Positions 26,597-35,232 of a stretch of DNA of 64,000 nt are shown one piece after another. This DNA comes from JAUZRW01 sp964549915. GTDB taxonomy: Bacteria > Chloroflexota > Anaerolineae > Aggregatilineales > Phototrophicaceae. The stretch lies in contig CAZJWX010000014.1 of the NCBI GenBank assembly GCA_964549915.1, positions 1 through 64,000 of the forward strand, written 5' to 3'. How positions within the stretch are numbered: the first letter of the stretch is position 1; every line of letters starts with the position of its first letter. The notes under the pieces were generated by a model that was not told the DNA's origin, made no database searches, and was given only the letters and a program-made list of their open reading frames with translations. The translations under genes and the position numbers were made by a program.

Positions 26597-26630
26597 TCTC
26601 ATGGTCACATGTTGTAGAAGCAGAGTTCAT

Positions 26631-27335
26631 TCAGCCCAGGTATGCGGCGACCAATTCCTGATCTTCCCGCAACGCGGCGGCAACCCCTTCTTTCACCACC
26701 ACACCACGTTCCAGGACATAGGCGTAATCGGCGACTTCCAGGGCTTTGCGCGCGTTCTGCTCCACCAGCAGGATCGGAATGCCCTGCTGCTTGATGTCCG
26801 CAATGATGTCGAAAACCTCGTTGACCAGAATCGGCGCCAGTCCCATGCTCGGCTCATCCAGCATCAGCAGCCGTGGCTGCATCATCAGAGCACGCCCTAC
26901 CGCCAGCATCTGCTGCTCCCCACCACTGAGCAACCCGGCTTTCTGGGTGCGGCGTTCATCCAGCCGGGGGAAGCGAGCGAAAATATCCCGCAGGGCGCTA
27001 TCGGCATTTTTGTCTTTGCGCGTATGCGTGCCGATGGTCAGATTCTCGTAGACAGACATATTGGCGATCACCTGCCGCCCTTCAGGCACCTGGATCAGAC
27101 GGCGCATTGCGATGCGATCCGGTCGCCAGCCCGTGATGTCCTGCTCCTCAAAAAGCACCCTGCCGCTGACAGGCTTGAGCAAACCGCTGATGGTGTTCAG
27201 CGTGGTACTCTTCCCCGCACCATTGGCGCCAATCAGGCTAACTACCTGTCCCTCTTCGATGGAGAAGGTCACGCCGCGCAACGCCTTGATTGCCCCGTAA
27301 TTCGTGTGTAAGTCCTGTACGCTCAAGAGGCTCAT
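26631..27335 (-). CDS. livF: Branched-chain amino-acid ABC transporter ATP-binding protein LivF
   Basis: 234 residues, the usual LivF length. Walker A is GANGAGKSTT, the signature is LSGGEQQMLAVGRALMMQPR and Walker B is LLMLDEPSMGL, with the H-loop replaced by the family-typical LLVEQNARKAL. It pairs with LivG to drive LivHM. The start overlaps the livG stop as ATGA. It is the last gene of the livKHMGF operon, next to a strong terminator. Confidence 0.92.
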   Translation of the reverse strand: MSLLSVQDLHTNYGAIKALRGVTFSIEEGQVVSLIGANGAGKSTTLNTISGLLKPVSGRVLFEEQDITGWRPDRIAMRRLIQVPEGRQVIANMSVYENLTIGTHTRKDKNADSALRDIFARFPRLDERRTQKAGLLSGGEQQMLAVGRALMMQPRLLMLDEPSMGLAPILVNEVFDIIADIKQQGIPILLVEQNARKALEVADYAYVLERGVVVKEGVAAALREDQELVAAYLG

Positions 27336-28099
27336 TCGTCTTTGCCCAGGTACGCTTCGATCACAATTGGGTCTTCTTTGATGACATCCGGCACATCGTG
27401 GGCGATGATCTGGCCGAAATTCAGCACGTAGACTTCATCACACACCTGATGAATCAGCGACATATCGTGCTCGATAACCAGCACTGAGAGACCGTCCTCA
27501 CGCAGCCGCAGGATTTGCTCGCCGAGTTCTTGAGTCTCAATGGGATTCATACCCGCTGTCGGCTCATCAAGCAAAATCAGACGGGGAACGGTCGCCAACG
27601 CTCGCGCCATCTCCAGCCGACGCTGATCGCCGTAGGGCAAGTTCCCGGCGGGGACATCGCCCACATGCGAGAGGTTGAATCGCTCCAGCAATTCGCGAGC
27701 ACGTTCGTACAGGGAGCGCTCTTCGCGGCGGTAACGTGGGAAGAAGACCAGCGCCTCCGCCAGACTTGAAGTGCCGCTGGCGTGCTGCCCAACGAGCAGG
27801 TTTTCCAGCGCCGTCATCTCCTGGAAAAGCCGGATATTCTGGTACGTCCGGGCGATGCCATAGCGTGAGATGCGATGTGGCGGCGCAGCGTGCAGCGACT
27901 TGCCCGCAAATTGGATCGAACCGGAGGTGGGATGATCCAGGCCGCTGATATTGTTGATGAGCGTCGTCTTACCCGCGCCATTGGGGCCAATCAAGCCGAC
28001 GATACGCCCTTCCGGCACTGTCAGATCGACATCACGCAGCGCTTGCAACCCGCCGAAATTGCGCGAAACCCCTTTCAATTCGAGCGTCGCATCGTTCAT
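27332..28099 (-). CDS. livG: Branched-chain amino-acid ABC transporter ATP-binding protein LivG
   Basis: 255 residues from the ATG at 28099, chosen because GGAGGGAGATAC stands just upstream; the frame upstream of it is read-through into livM. Walker A is GPNGAGKTTL and Walker B is LILLDEPTAGMN. The C-terminus carries the LivG-specific ending VYVLNFGQIIAHD and IEAYLG. The signature region is NLPYGDQRRLEMARALA. Both ends overlap neighbours by four bases, indicating tight translational coupling. Confidence 0.92.
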   Translation of the reverse strand: MNDATLELKGVSRNFGGLQALRDVDLTVPEGRIVGLIGPNGAGKTTLINNISGLDHPTSGSIQFAGKSLHAAPPHRISRYGIARTYQNIRLFQEMTALENLLVGQHASGTSSLAEALVFFPRYRREERSLYERARELLERFNLSHVGDVPAGNLPYGDQRRLEMARALATVPRLILLDEPTAGMNPIETQELGEQILRLREDGLSVLVIEHDMSLIHQVCDEVYVLNFGQIIAHDVPDVIKEDPIVIEAYLGKDE

Positions 28100-29073
28100 G
28101 ATGTATCTCCCTCCGCCGATGCTGTTTCCGTCGGTGGACGAATCCAGTTGCGCACCCGTTGTGCCAACCGCCGCCACCCCGTCGGATTAATCAGGCCACC
28201 GGGCAGGTAAACAATGACGACCAGCAGCACCAACCCATTGAAGACGCCGCGATACTGGTTCAGGTCACGCAGCACTTCCGGCAGCGCCGTCAACACCATA
28301 CCTCCCACGATGGGCCCCACCCAGGTCGAGAGACCACCCAACACCGCGAAGGCCAGAATATCCACGGCCTTGTCGAAGCCGAAGGTGTCCGGCGTGACGA
28401 TGCGCGTCAGATGTCCGTTGAAGACACCGGCTGCCGCCGCGATCATAGCGCTCAAGATGAAGACGACATTCTTGACATAGACGACGTTGATGCCCATATT
28501 GGCAGCGGCGTTCTCGTCCTGGCGGATGGCGTCCATCGCACGCCCAAAGCGCGAATTCTTCAAGCGCCAGAGGAAGAACATCAATACAATCACGAAGAGG
28601 ACGAGATGCCACGTTTCGGTGAGCTTGGGAATCCCACGAATGCCGCGTGCGCCATACAGCAGAGAATAGCGCACACGCTCCCCTTCCATGGCCGTCATGA
28701 TTGATGCGACGATGTTATCGAAATTCAGCAGGAAGATTCGCACCACCTCGCCGAAGCCAATCGTGGCAATCGCCAGGTAAATATCGCGTAGGCGCAGCAC
28801 AGGCAGCCCAATCGGGATTGCGACCAATCCGGCGACGATCATGCTGACGACCAGGGCAATCCCCAGCGGAATATCCAACTGCGTGGTAGACAACACGCCG
28901 ACGTAAGCGCCAATCGCCATGAAACCAGCATTCGCCAGCGAGAACATGCCGGTCTTCAACACGAGGTAAATACTCACCCCCAGAATGCCGCTGACCAGCA
29001 TGAATTGCAGCACCACTTCCGTGATGCCGATGGGTCGCAGAACGCTCAGGATCGCTTCCAGAATCACTTCCAT
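28096..29073 (-). CDS. livM: Branched-chain amino-acid ABC transporter permease LivM
   Basis: 325 residues with about ten hydrophobic segments. The conserved EAA-like loop reads LGINVVYVKNVVFILSAMIA within the region RAMDAIRQDENAAANMGI, where LivM interacts with the ATPase. It forms the membrane channel with LivH. The gene starts 11 bp after the livH stop. Confidence 0.9.
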   Translation of the reverse strand: MEVILEAILSVLRPIGITEVVLQFMLVSGILGVSIYLVLKTGMFSLANAGFMAIGAYVGVLSTTQLDIPLGIALVVSMIVAGLVAIPIGLPVLRLRDIYLAIATIGFGEVVRIFLLNFDNIVASIMTAMEGERVRYSLLYGARGIRGIPKLTETWHLVLFVIVLMFFLWRLKNSRFGRAMDAIRQDENAAANMGINVVYVKNVVFILSAMIAAAAGVFNGHLTRIVTPDTFGFDKAVDILAFAVLGGLSTWVGPIVGGMVLTALPEVLRDLNQYRGVFNGLVLLVVIVYLPGGLINPTGWRRLAQRVRNWIRPPTETASAEGDTS

Positions 29074-29084
29074 CGGGGCGGCTC

Positions 29085-29990
29085 CTATGCGCGCGACACA
29101 GAAGCCTGCCCCAGCAGACCCTGCGGACGGACGAGCAAGATGATGAATAGCAGAATGAAGACAATTGCGTTGCGATAGTCACTGCCGCCGACGACGGTAC
29201 TCAACGTCTGAATGCCCGCGACGGCGAAGCCACCCAGCACCGCGCCTTGAATGCTGCCCATCCCGCCCAGGACGATCGCCGTCAGGCCGATGAGCGCAAT
29301 ATCCTGCCCGATGAAAGGGTCAACGGTGCCGAAGACCAACCCGTAGAACATCCCCGCTGCGCCGCCGAGCGCCCCCGCCAGAAAGAACGTAAACCAGTAC
29401 ACGCCGCCGACATTGATGCCGAAGAGGCTGGCAGTACGCTGGTTGAAGGCGACCGCACGCATTTGTTGCCCGATGCGCGTGTTATTCACGAGGTATTGCA
29501 ACAAGACCATCAGCAGCAACGCGACGACCAGGATGATGATGCGCACCGGCGAAAGTCGCAGCGACAATTCTTCAATGATGATGGTCTCGTTGGGGATCAG
29601 GCCATCCGGGAAATAGCCTTCCGTGCGATTGTAAATCTCCTGAAAAATCAACTGCGCGAGGTTCACGAGCAGCAGCGCCGCGCCAATGCTGCTGATGAGC
29701 TGTGCCAACCGCGCCGCATTGCGACTGCGCAGCGGGCGAAAGGCTACGATTTCGAGCAGGACGCCCAGAAGCCCCGCGCCGAGCATCGCCAGCGGAAAAG
29801 CAACCCAGATGGGCTGTCCGAAGATGTCGGTTGCAATCAGGCCGATGAACGCGCCCCAGGTGAAGAGCGCACTGTGCGCCAGATTGAGCACGCCCAGGAC
29901 GCTGAAAACCATCGCATAGCCCAGGGCGAAGAGGCTGTAAATCGCACCCAGAGAAACGGCATTGAATGTTTGCTGTAAAAGCGTATCCAT
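29085..29990 (-). CDS. livH: Branched-chain amino-acid ABC transporter permease LivH
   Basis: 301 residues, almost wholly hydrophobic. The N-terminus NAVSLGAIYSLFALGYAMVF and the loop MRAVAFNQRTASLFGINV are diagnostic of LivH. A second family motif is GGMGSIQGAVLGG. It is separated from livK by about 117 bp, the largest gap in the operon. Such a gap commonly allows the binding protein to be made in excess. Confidence 0.9.
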   Translation of the reverse strand: MDTLLQQTFNAVSLGAIYSLFALGYAMVFSVLGVLNLAHSALFTWGAFIGLIATDIFGQPIWVAFPLAMLGAGLLGVLLEIVAFRPLRSRNAARLAQLISSIGAALLLVNLAQLIFQEIYNRTEGYFPDGLIPNETIIIEELSLRLSPVRIIILVVALLLMVLLQYLVNNTRIGQQMRAVAFNQRTASLFGINVGGVYWFTFFLAGALGGAAGMFYGLVFGTVDPFIGQDIALIGLTAIVLGGMGSIQGAVLGGFAVAGIQTLSTVVGGSDYRNAIVFILLFIILLVRPQGLLGQASVSRA

Positions 29991-30107
29991 GAGGTGAATG
30001 ATATTTCCAACACAAAGGCCGCTGCTCGCAGCAGACGCTGCACGAACGCGGCATCAACAGCAAGAATGAGGATGCGCAGCGAGCGCACCCCCATCGTTTT
30101 CAAGTGA

Positions 30108-31331
30108 TTATTCGTCGCCCATCATGGCGGATTCTTCGGTCAGCACCGTGAAGGCACCATCGACCACGATCTGCGCAACCGGATCGTGCACCGGGTTACG
30201 GTCTTCGTCGAAGCTGAAGACACCCAGCGGGCTATCGAATTCTTCAATGCCAGCGAGCGAGTCGCGAACCTCAGCGCGGTCGGTCGAGTCAGCGCAGCGG
30301 ATCGCTGTCGCGAAGAGCCAGGCACCGGTGTAGGCCTGTGCCGAGAACTGATCCGGCGAGAAGTCGTAGGCCGCTTCGAAGTTCTCCACGAAGGCGACGC
30401 TGCTCGCGGACGGATCCGGATCACCAATATTCCAGGCAGCACCCACGATCACGCCTTCGGAATTGCCTTCGGTCTGTTCCAGCACGGCGGGCGAATTGAA
30501 GCCATTGCCACCGATGATCGGGCCTTCATAGCCCAGGTCGCGCGCCTGGTTGATGATCTGGATGGCTTCGGCAGCCAGTGCAGAGACGACCAGCGCGTCC
30601 GGATCATCGGCGATCAGCGCTGTAAGCTGCGCGTTGAAGTCCACATCGCCGCGTGCGAAGGTCTCTTCACGGAGGATTTCAACCTCGTTGTCCTCCAGCG
30701 CTTCCACGAAGACATCATAGCCGCTGAGAGTGAAGTCATCGTCATTGCCGTAGAGAACGCCGACCTGCTCCAGGCCGAGGATTTCCGTCGCCTGGGCGAT
30801 CGTGCCGGGGATCACAGCCGATTCAGGGAGGCTGTTGCGGAAGACGAAATCCCCCATGTCGGTGATGCCAATGGCGGTGTTGCTGACGCCCATCACCGGG
30901 GTGCTGTTTTCCTGGGCAATCGGGTCAGCCGCGAAAGCTTCTGTGGAGAGCGTAGGGCCGAGGACGGCCACAACACCTTCTTCTTCCACCAGGCGCGTCA
31001 TCGCCGCAATGGCCTGCTCTGCGTCACCCGCTGAATCTTCGAAGAGCACTTCGAGGGTCACGCCTTCCCCGAGGTAGCCCGAGGCGTTGATCTCTTCAAC
31101 TGCAAGCTGTACCGACTGCTGCTGCGGATTACCGTAGACCGAAATCGGGCCAGAGAGGCCAAAAATGGCACCGATAGTCACCGTTTCCGGCAGGTTTTCC
31201 GGGGTCTCGCAGGTCTCCCAGAAACCAATCGGCGGTTGTTCCATCATGTCGTCATCCTGGGCGACGACCGGAGCGAAAACACTCAGCGCGAGAACCAGCA
31301 CCAGAGCAAGAACGAACGAAACTTTTCTCAT
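30108..31331 (-). CDS. livK: Branched-chain amino-acid ABC transporter substrate-binding protein LivK-like
   Basis: 407 residues from the ATG at 31331, preceded by AAAGGGAGCTTC. A signal peptide (MRKVSFVLALVLVLALSVFA, cleavage near VVAQ) directs export. The mature part is a Peripla_BP_6 fold, with VTIGAIFGLSGPISVYGNPQ, a central VAVLGPTLSTEAFA and the hinge-region GPIIGGNGFNSPA. It delivers branched-chain amino acids or related amides to LivHM. First gene of the operon. Confidence 0.88.
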   Translation of the reverse strand: MRKVSFVLALVLVLALSVFAPVVAQDDDMMEQPPIGFWETCETPENLPETVTIGAIFGLSGPISVYGNPQQQSVQLAVEEINASGYLGEGVTLEVLFEDSAGDAEQAIAAMTRLVEEEGVVAVLGPTLSTEAFAADPIAQENSTPVMGVSNTAIGITDMGDFVFRNSLPESAVIPGTIAQATEILGLEQVGVLYGNDDDFTLSGYDVFVEALEDNEVEILREETFARGDVDFNAQLTALIADDPDALVVSALAAEAIQIINQARDLGYEGPIIGGNGFNSPAVLEQTEGNSEGVIVGAAWNIGDPDPSASSVAFVENFEAAYDFSPDQFSAQAYTGAWLFATAIRCADSTDRAEVRDSLAGIEEFDSPLGVFSFDEDRNPVHDPVAQIVVDGAFTVLTEESAMMGDE

Positions 31332-31485
31332 GAAGCTCCCTTTCCTTAAGAAAACAAGTAATTTGCAAGAGCGACAGCACAAAGTGTAGCCAAAAACGAA
31401 GGGATACGCAATGAGAGGCAGGCGAGATTTCAGGTTAACGACACGCCAGGAGAACAGGGGCAGCCCGGTGCGACCGCCCCGATTG

Positions 31486-32454
31486 TTACGCTTCGTACCA
31501 GTCGACACCGGCGGCAGGCAGTTCCACTACTTCCTGCCAGGGAGTTGCTGTTGTCCGGCAGATTCCCGCCAATTCATCCATTCGCTCGACAGCTGCCCGG
31601 CGCAGGAAGTCTTCACGCTCTGCACCTTGCAGCTTCACGGCCTCTGCCCAGACCGCCCGCCCGACGATCACGCCGCTAGCACCCGCAGCGCAGGCCACGC
31701 GCACTTGCTCCGCGAATGTATCGTAGTTCACACCCGCGCTCAAGAGCGCCCAGGGCACGCGACACGCTGCGGTGACTGCTTCACAGGCCGCCTGCCATTC
31801 TGCCGGATCATCACTCTGTTTGTGATCCAGCGGGAAAGGCAGCTTGAGGATGTCCACCCCCATCGCGCTGAAGGTTTCGCACATCGCCAGCGTGATCCGC
31901 AGACGCTCCTCGTTCCGCAGCGTTTGCGCCGGATCGAGCGAGTAGGGGATCGGCTCCAGAAAGAAGGGAATCTGGTTCGCAGAGCACTGCTCTACGACCT
32001 GCTGCACAGCGGTGTGTTTCTCGTCGGCATTCTCCGCGTCCGGGTGGTACGGCAGCAGCAATTTGACGCCATCGCCACCCACCCCCTTGATCTTCTGCAC
32101 CGACCAGTTGGGTATCCATTCCAGCGCGCGCTGGCTGGGATGCAGGCTGTAATCCGTAACTTCGATAGGAGCCAGCAACCCCAGGCGACCGTCAATGACG
32201 CCGGATGTGATGCCCGCGCCGATCCCATAGGCCGGGTCGGTCAGCACGGCGGAGGCGTGCGGAGCCAGCGCAGCCAGCACTTCTTGCTTGAAGGACATGA
32301 ACTGCGCATCATTCAGCGGCCCAGGTGCATATTGATTCAACTGTTCGAGCAAGTTGGTTCGGTGGTCAATCGCCATGATGACGAAATGCCCCTCCGCCGT
32401 CGCTGCTCGGCTCAGATGACGATACTTGCCCATCGTGGTCGGCATGCTGTTCAC
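31486..32454 (-). CDS. Class I aldolase of the LacD/tagatose-bisphosphate type, likely for the inositol pathway
   Basis: 322 residues. VIMAIDHRTNLLEQL, AVLTDPAYGIGA, VKLLLPYHPDAE, FFLEPIPYSL and the strand LKLPFPLD match LacD-like TIM-barrel aldolases. The Lys of LKLPFP is a good Schiff-base candidate. Its place in the inositol operon suggests that it splits 2-deoxy-5-keto-gluconate 6-phosphate into dihydroxyacetone phosphate and malonate semialdehyde, the IolJ step; that substrate is inferred. It overlaps the upstream dehydrogenase gene by four bases, so it is the last gene of the transcript. Confidence 0.7.
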   Translation of the reverse strand: MNSMPTTMGKYRHLSRAATAEGHFVIMAIDHRTNLLEQLNQYAPGPLNDAQFMSFKQEVLAALAPHASAVLTDPAYGIGAGITSGVIDGRLGLLAPIEVTDYSLHPSQRALEWIPNWSVQKIKGVGGDGVKLLLPYHPDAENADEKHTAVQQVVEQCSANQIPFFLEPIPYSLDPAQTLRNEERLRITLAMCETFSAMGVDILKLPFPLDHKQSDDPAEWQAACEAVTAACRVPWALLSAGVNYDTFAEQVRVACAAGASGVIVGRAVWAEAVKLQGAEREDFLRRAAVERMDELAGICRTTATPWQEVVELPAAGVDWYEA

Positions 32455-33611
32455 TCCCGCAATCCGAACAACCCCGCAGTTCTGGCTCGGCTGGCTTCCC
32501 AGACCTCAGCCTGAGCCATGCCCTGAATGCCCTGCTGGTATACCGGATGATCTTCTGGCAGAGGAAGCTGCACTGTGCGTCCGCTGGATGCACTCAGATA
32601 GCCACCCAGCGCCAGTTGTAACGCCCGTTCACCGGCACGCGCCGGGGCAATCGGATCGCGCCCATCGCGAATCGCATCGCGGTAATCCGCCCACAGATCG
32701 GTGAACGAACGTCCGATGTTGTCCATATGCTCCGGCAGGTTGGGAATCACATGATCGTGACGCTGCCAATCCTTGACCGAATACAACTCAATCGGCTGGT
32801 TGAAGCCGCTGGTGTGGTAGTCCTTGTAGCGCAGGTGGATCTGACCGCTGCTGCCGCTGACATCCACGCCACCGACACCCTGCCCCCAGCCCATGTTGAT
32901 GAGAGCGTAGCTGCTGGGGAAAGCCACTTGCAGCAGCGCCAGGTCTTCGATCACAGGATTGCGATGGGCATATGTGGGTGCATCGGCGAAGGCGTTGACC
33001 TGGATAGCCTGCTCACCCGCCAGCCACTCCGCCAGGTAAACCGCGTGGATCATATCCATGAGGACGCCGCCACCCGCCGCCAGCGTATGCCGCCAATCGG
33101 CCTGGTATTCCGCCGCGCCGGGATAATCAATCACCCCCAGGTAATTCAACGTGATGACGCGCAGGTCACCAACTGCGCCGGATTCGATCAACTGCTTGAT
33201 CATGCGATATTCCGGAAAGAAGTGGTAGTTGTGCACCATCCCGAACGTCACCCCGGCGGCTTCGGCTGCGGCGCACAATTCCGCCGCCACCGCTGGCGTA
33301 TCAGAAAGAGGCTTCTCGCTGAGGACATGCTTGCCCGCTGCGAGGGAGTCCAGCACAATTTGCCGCCGAAAGCGCTGTGGTACGGTGATGACCACCGCAT
33401 CAACATCTTCGCGGGCGATTACGTCCTGGTAATCTTCATACAGATTTTCGTCGGAGAGGCCGAACCACTCCTGACCGATCTTTCGGCGCTCCGGTGTGAT
33501 GTCCGCCAGCGCCACCAATTCCACATCGCTCAAGGTCGTCAGAGCGGGGCGATGCCCGTAGCTGACGACATTGCCGCAGCCAATCATCCCTACCCGAAGG
33601 ATTTCAGTCAT
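32451..33611 (-). CDS. Gfo/Idh/MocA-family oxidoreductase
   Basis: 386 residues. The Rossmann motif is VGMIGCGNVVSYGH; the EKP motif is HVLSEKPLSDT, with the catalytic Lys. The C-terminal domain has GGGVLMDMIHAVYLAEWL, where the His is the usual second catalytic residue. The family oxidises sugars, inositols or related polyols with NAD(P). In this operon it may act on scyllo- or another inositol isomer, or on an inosose; this is inference. It lies downstream of iolA after a 128-bp gap with a stem-loop. Confidence 0.75.
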   Translation of the reverse strand: MTEILRVGMIGCGNVVSYGHRPALTTLSDVELVALADITPERRKIGQEWFGLSDENLYEDYQDVIAREDVDAVVITVPQRFRRQIVLDSLAAGKHVLSEKPLSDTPAVAAELCAAAEAAGVTFGMVHNYHFFPEYRMIKQLIESGAVGDLRVITLNYLGVIDYPGAAEYQADWRHTLAAGGGVLMDMIHAVYLAEWLAGEQAIQVNAFADAPTYAHRNPVIEDLALLQVAFPSSYALINMGWGQGVGGVDVSGSSGQIHLRYKDYHTSGFNQPIELYSVKDWQRHDHVIPNLPEHMDNIGRSFTDLWADYRDAIRDGRDPIAPARAGERALQLALGGYLSASSGRTVQLPLPEDHPVYQQGIQGMAQAEVWEASRARTAGLFGLRE

Positions 33612-33659
33612 TGAAGGTATTCTCTCTCCAAAGTAATGTGGTCAACAGATCGTTCGTCG

Positions 33660-33680
33660 GGGCGCGTCCTGTACGCGCCC
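33660..33680. other. Intercistronic stem-loop in the inositol operon
   Basis: GGGCGCGT (33660-33667) pairs with ACGCGCCC (33673-33680) over a 5-base loop in the gap between iolA and the downstream dehydrogenase gene. No T-tract follows on the minus strand. It may stabilise or partly separate the two messages. Confidence 0.5.
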
Positions 33681-33739
33681 GCTGCGGTATCTACAGAATT
33701 TGACAGAACCGAACCTTTACCAGCGTATCCTCAAGCCGC

Positions 33740-35212
33740 CTAGAACTGGCGCGACCATTCCTTCGGCCAGCGTTCCACGACGACCTTGGTCTGTGTATAG
33801 AACTCAATGCCGTGACGCCCCTGCGCGTGCAGGTCGCCGAAGAAGCTCTCGTTCCAGCCGCTGAAGGGGAAGAAGGCCATCGGTGCCGCCACACCAATGT
33901 TGACGCCAATGTTCCCCGCATCCGCTTCGTAGCGGAATTTGCGTGCCGCCGCGCCGCTGCTGGTGAAGATGCAGGCCATGTTGCCGAAGGTGCGATTGTT
34001 GACCAGGGCAATGGCATCATCGACCGTCTCAGCGTGCATCAGGCTCAGCACCGGGCCGAAGATTTCGGTACTGGCAATCTCGCTTTCGGGCGGCACACCA
34101 TCCAGGATGGTCGGGAAGACCCAGTAGCCATCGTCGTAGCCATCAACGCTCTTGCCGCGCCCATCAACCAGGACGTTGATGCCCTGCTTTTCGCCGTCCG
34201 CGATGATGCCTTCAATGCGCGTCTTGCTCTCCTTGCTGATGACCGGCCCCATCTGCACATCCTCGTCCAGGCCATAGCCGACCTTGCGCGATGTCGCGGC
34301 ATCGGCGATTTGCTCGGTGAAGATGTTACGAGCCTCGCCCACCGTAATCGCAACGGACGCCGCCAGGCAGCGCTGCCCCGCGCACCCGAAGGCGCTATCC
34401 GCCATAATGCGCGTCGCCATATCCATATCCGCGTCGGGCATGACGATCACGGGGTTCTTGGCACCGCCCTGGCACTGCGCCCGCTTGCCGTTGGCCGTCG
34501 CGCGGCTGTAGATGTATTTAGCGACGGGCGTGCTGCCAACGAAGCTGACCGCCTTCACCAGCGGATGGTCGAGCAGGGCGTCGACAGTTTCTTTGCCGCC
34601 GTTCACCAATTGCACCACACCCTCCGGGAAGCCAGCTTCGTGAATCAACTCGAAGAGGCGCGCCGTCGTCATGGGCACTTTTTCGCTGGGCTTGAGGATG
34701 AACGCATTGCCCGTTGAAACCGCGTAAGGCAAGAACCAGAGCGGGATCATACCGGGGAAGTTGAAGGGCGTGATGGCCGTCACAACCCCCAGCGGCTGCC
34801 GGATCATGTGCTCGTCAATGCCGCGGGCAATATCTTCGTTGTTGTAGCCCTGCATCAAGGATGGCGTGCCGCAGGCAACTTCCACATTTTCGATACCACG
34901 CCGCAGTTCACCCACACTCTCTTTGTAGGTCTTGCCACACTCGTCCGTGATGATCCGCGCCAGTTCGTCGATGTGGTCTTCCAGCAGCATCTTCAGCTTG
35001 AAGAGATACTGAATGCGATTGGTCACCGGCGTCCGTCGCCATTCTTCGTAGGCTGTCTGCCCCGCTTCTACCGCTTGCGCCACCACTTCCCTGGGTGTCA
35101 TTACGACTTCCGCGATTGCCCTGCCCTGCGCCGGATTGATGACATCCAGCAAGTCAGCGGCTTTCGCATCCGTCCAGCTTCCGTTGATGTAGTCCAGCAC
35201 TTTGGTCGTCAT
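33740..35212 (-). CDS. iolA: Methylmalonate/malonate-semialdehyde dehydrogenase (acylating)
   Basis: 490 residues, the normal length of MmsA/IolA. The N-terminal YINGSWTDAKAADLLDVINP, the nucleotide site region FNFPGMIPLWFLPYAVSTGN and the active Cys in CAGQRCLAASVAI are all present. The C-terminus FFGDLHAQGRHGIEFYTQTK is the family ending. It converts malonate semialdehyde plus CoA to acetyl-CoA, with NAD, as the last step of inositol degradation. It follows iolD after 20 bp. Confidence 0.9.
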   Translation of the reverse strand: MTTKVLDYINGSWTDAKAADLLDVINPAQGRAIAEVVMTPREVVAQAVEAGQTAYEEWRRTPVTNRIQYLFKLKMLLEDHIDELARIITDECGKTYKESVGELRRGIENVEVACGTPSLMQGYNNEDIARGIDEHMIRQPLGVVTAITPFNFPGMIPLWFLPYAVSTGNAFILKPSEKVPMTTARLFELIHEAGFPEGVVQLVNGGKETVDALLDHPLVKAVSFVGSTPVAKYIYSRATANGKRAQCQGGAKNPVIVMPDADMDMATRIMADSAFGCAGQRCLAASVAITVGEARNIFTEQIADAATSRKVGYGLDEDVQMGPVISKESKTRIEGIIADGEKQGINVLVDGRGKSVDGYDDGYWVFPTILDGVPPESEIASTEIFGPVLSLMHAETVDDAIALVNNRTFGNMACIFTSSGAAARKFRYEADAGNIGVNIGVAAPMAFFPFSGWNESFFGDLHAQGRHGIEFYTQTKVVVERWPKEWSRQF

Positions 35213-35232
35213 CGGTTGCTTTCCTCTGTGAT

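Noticed and set aside
24455..26608. 717-codon open frame on the minus strand
   Set aside because: It is antisense to the nuclease C-terminus and has Arg/Gly-rich low-complexity sequence from the Thr/Pro linker. It has no ribosome site or family.
30186..31034. 282-codon plus-strand frame over livK
   Set aside because: It is the antisense shadow of the periplasmic binding protein.
31411..32514. 367-codon plus-strand frame over the aldolase
   Set aside because: The minus-strand product has clear aldolase motifs, and the plus-strand product has none.
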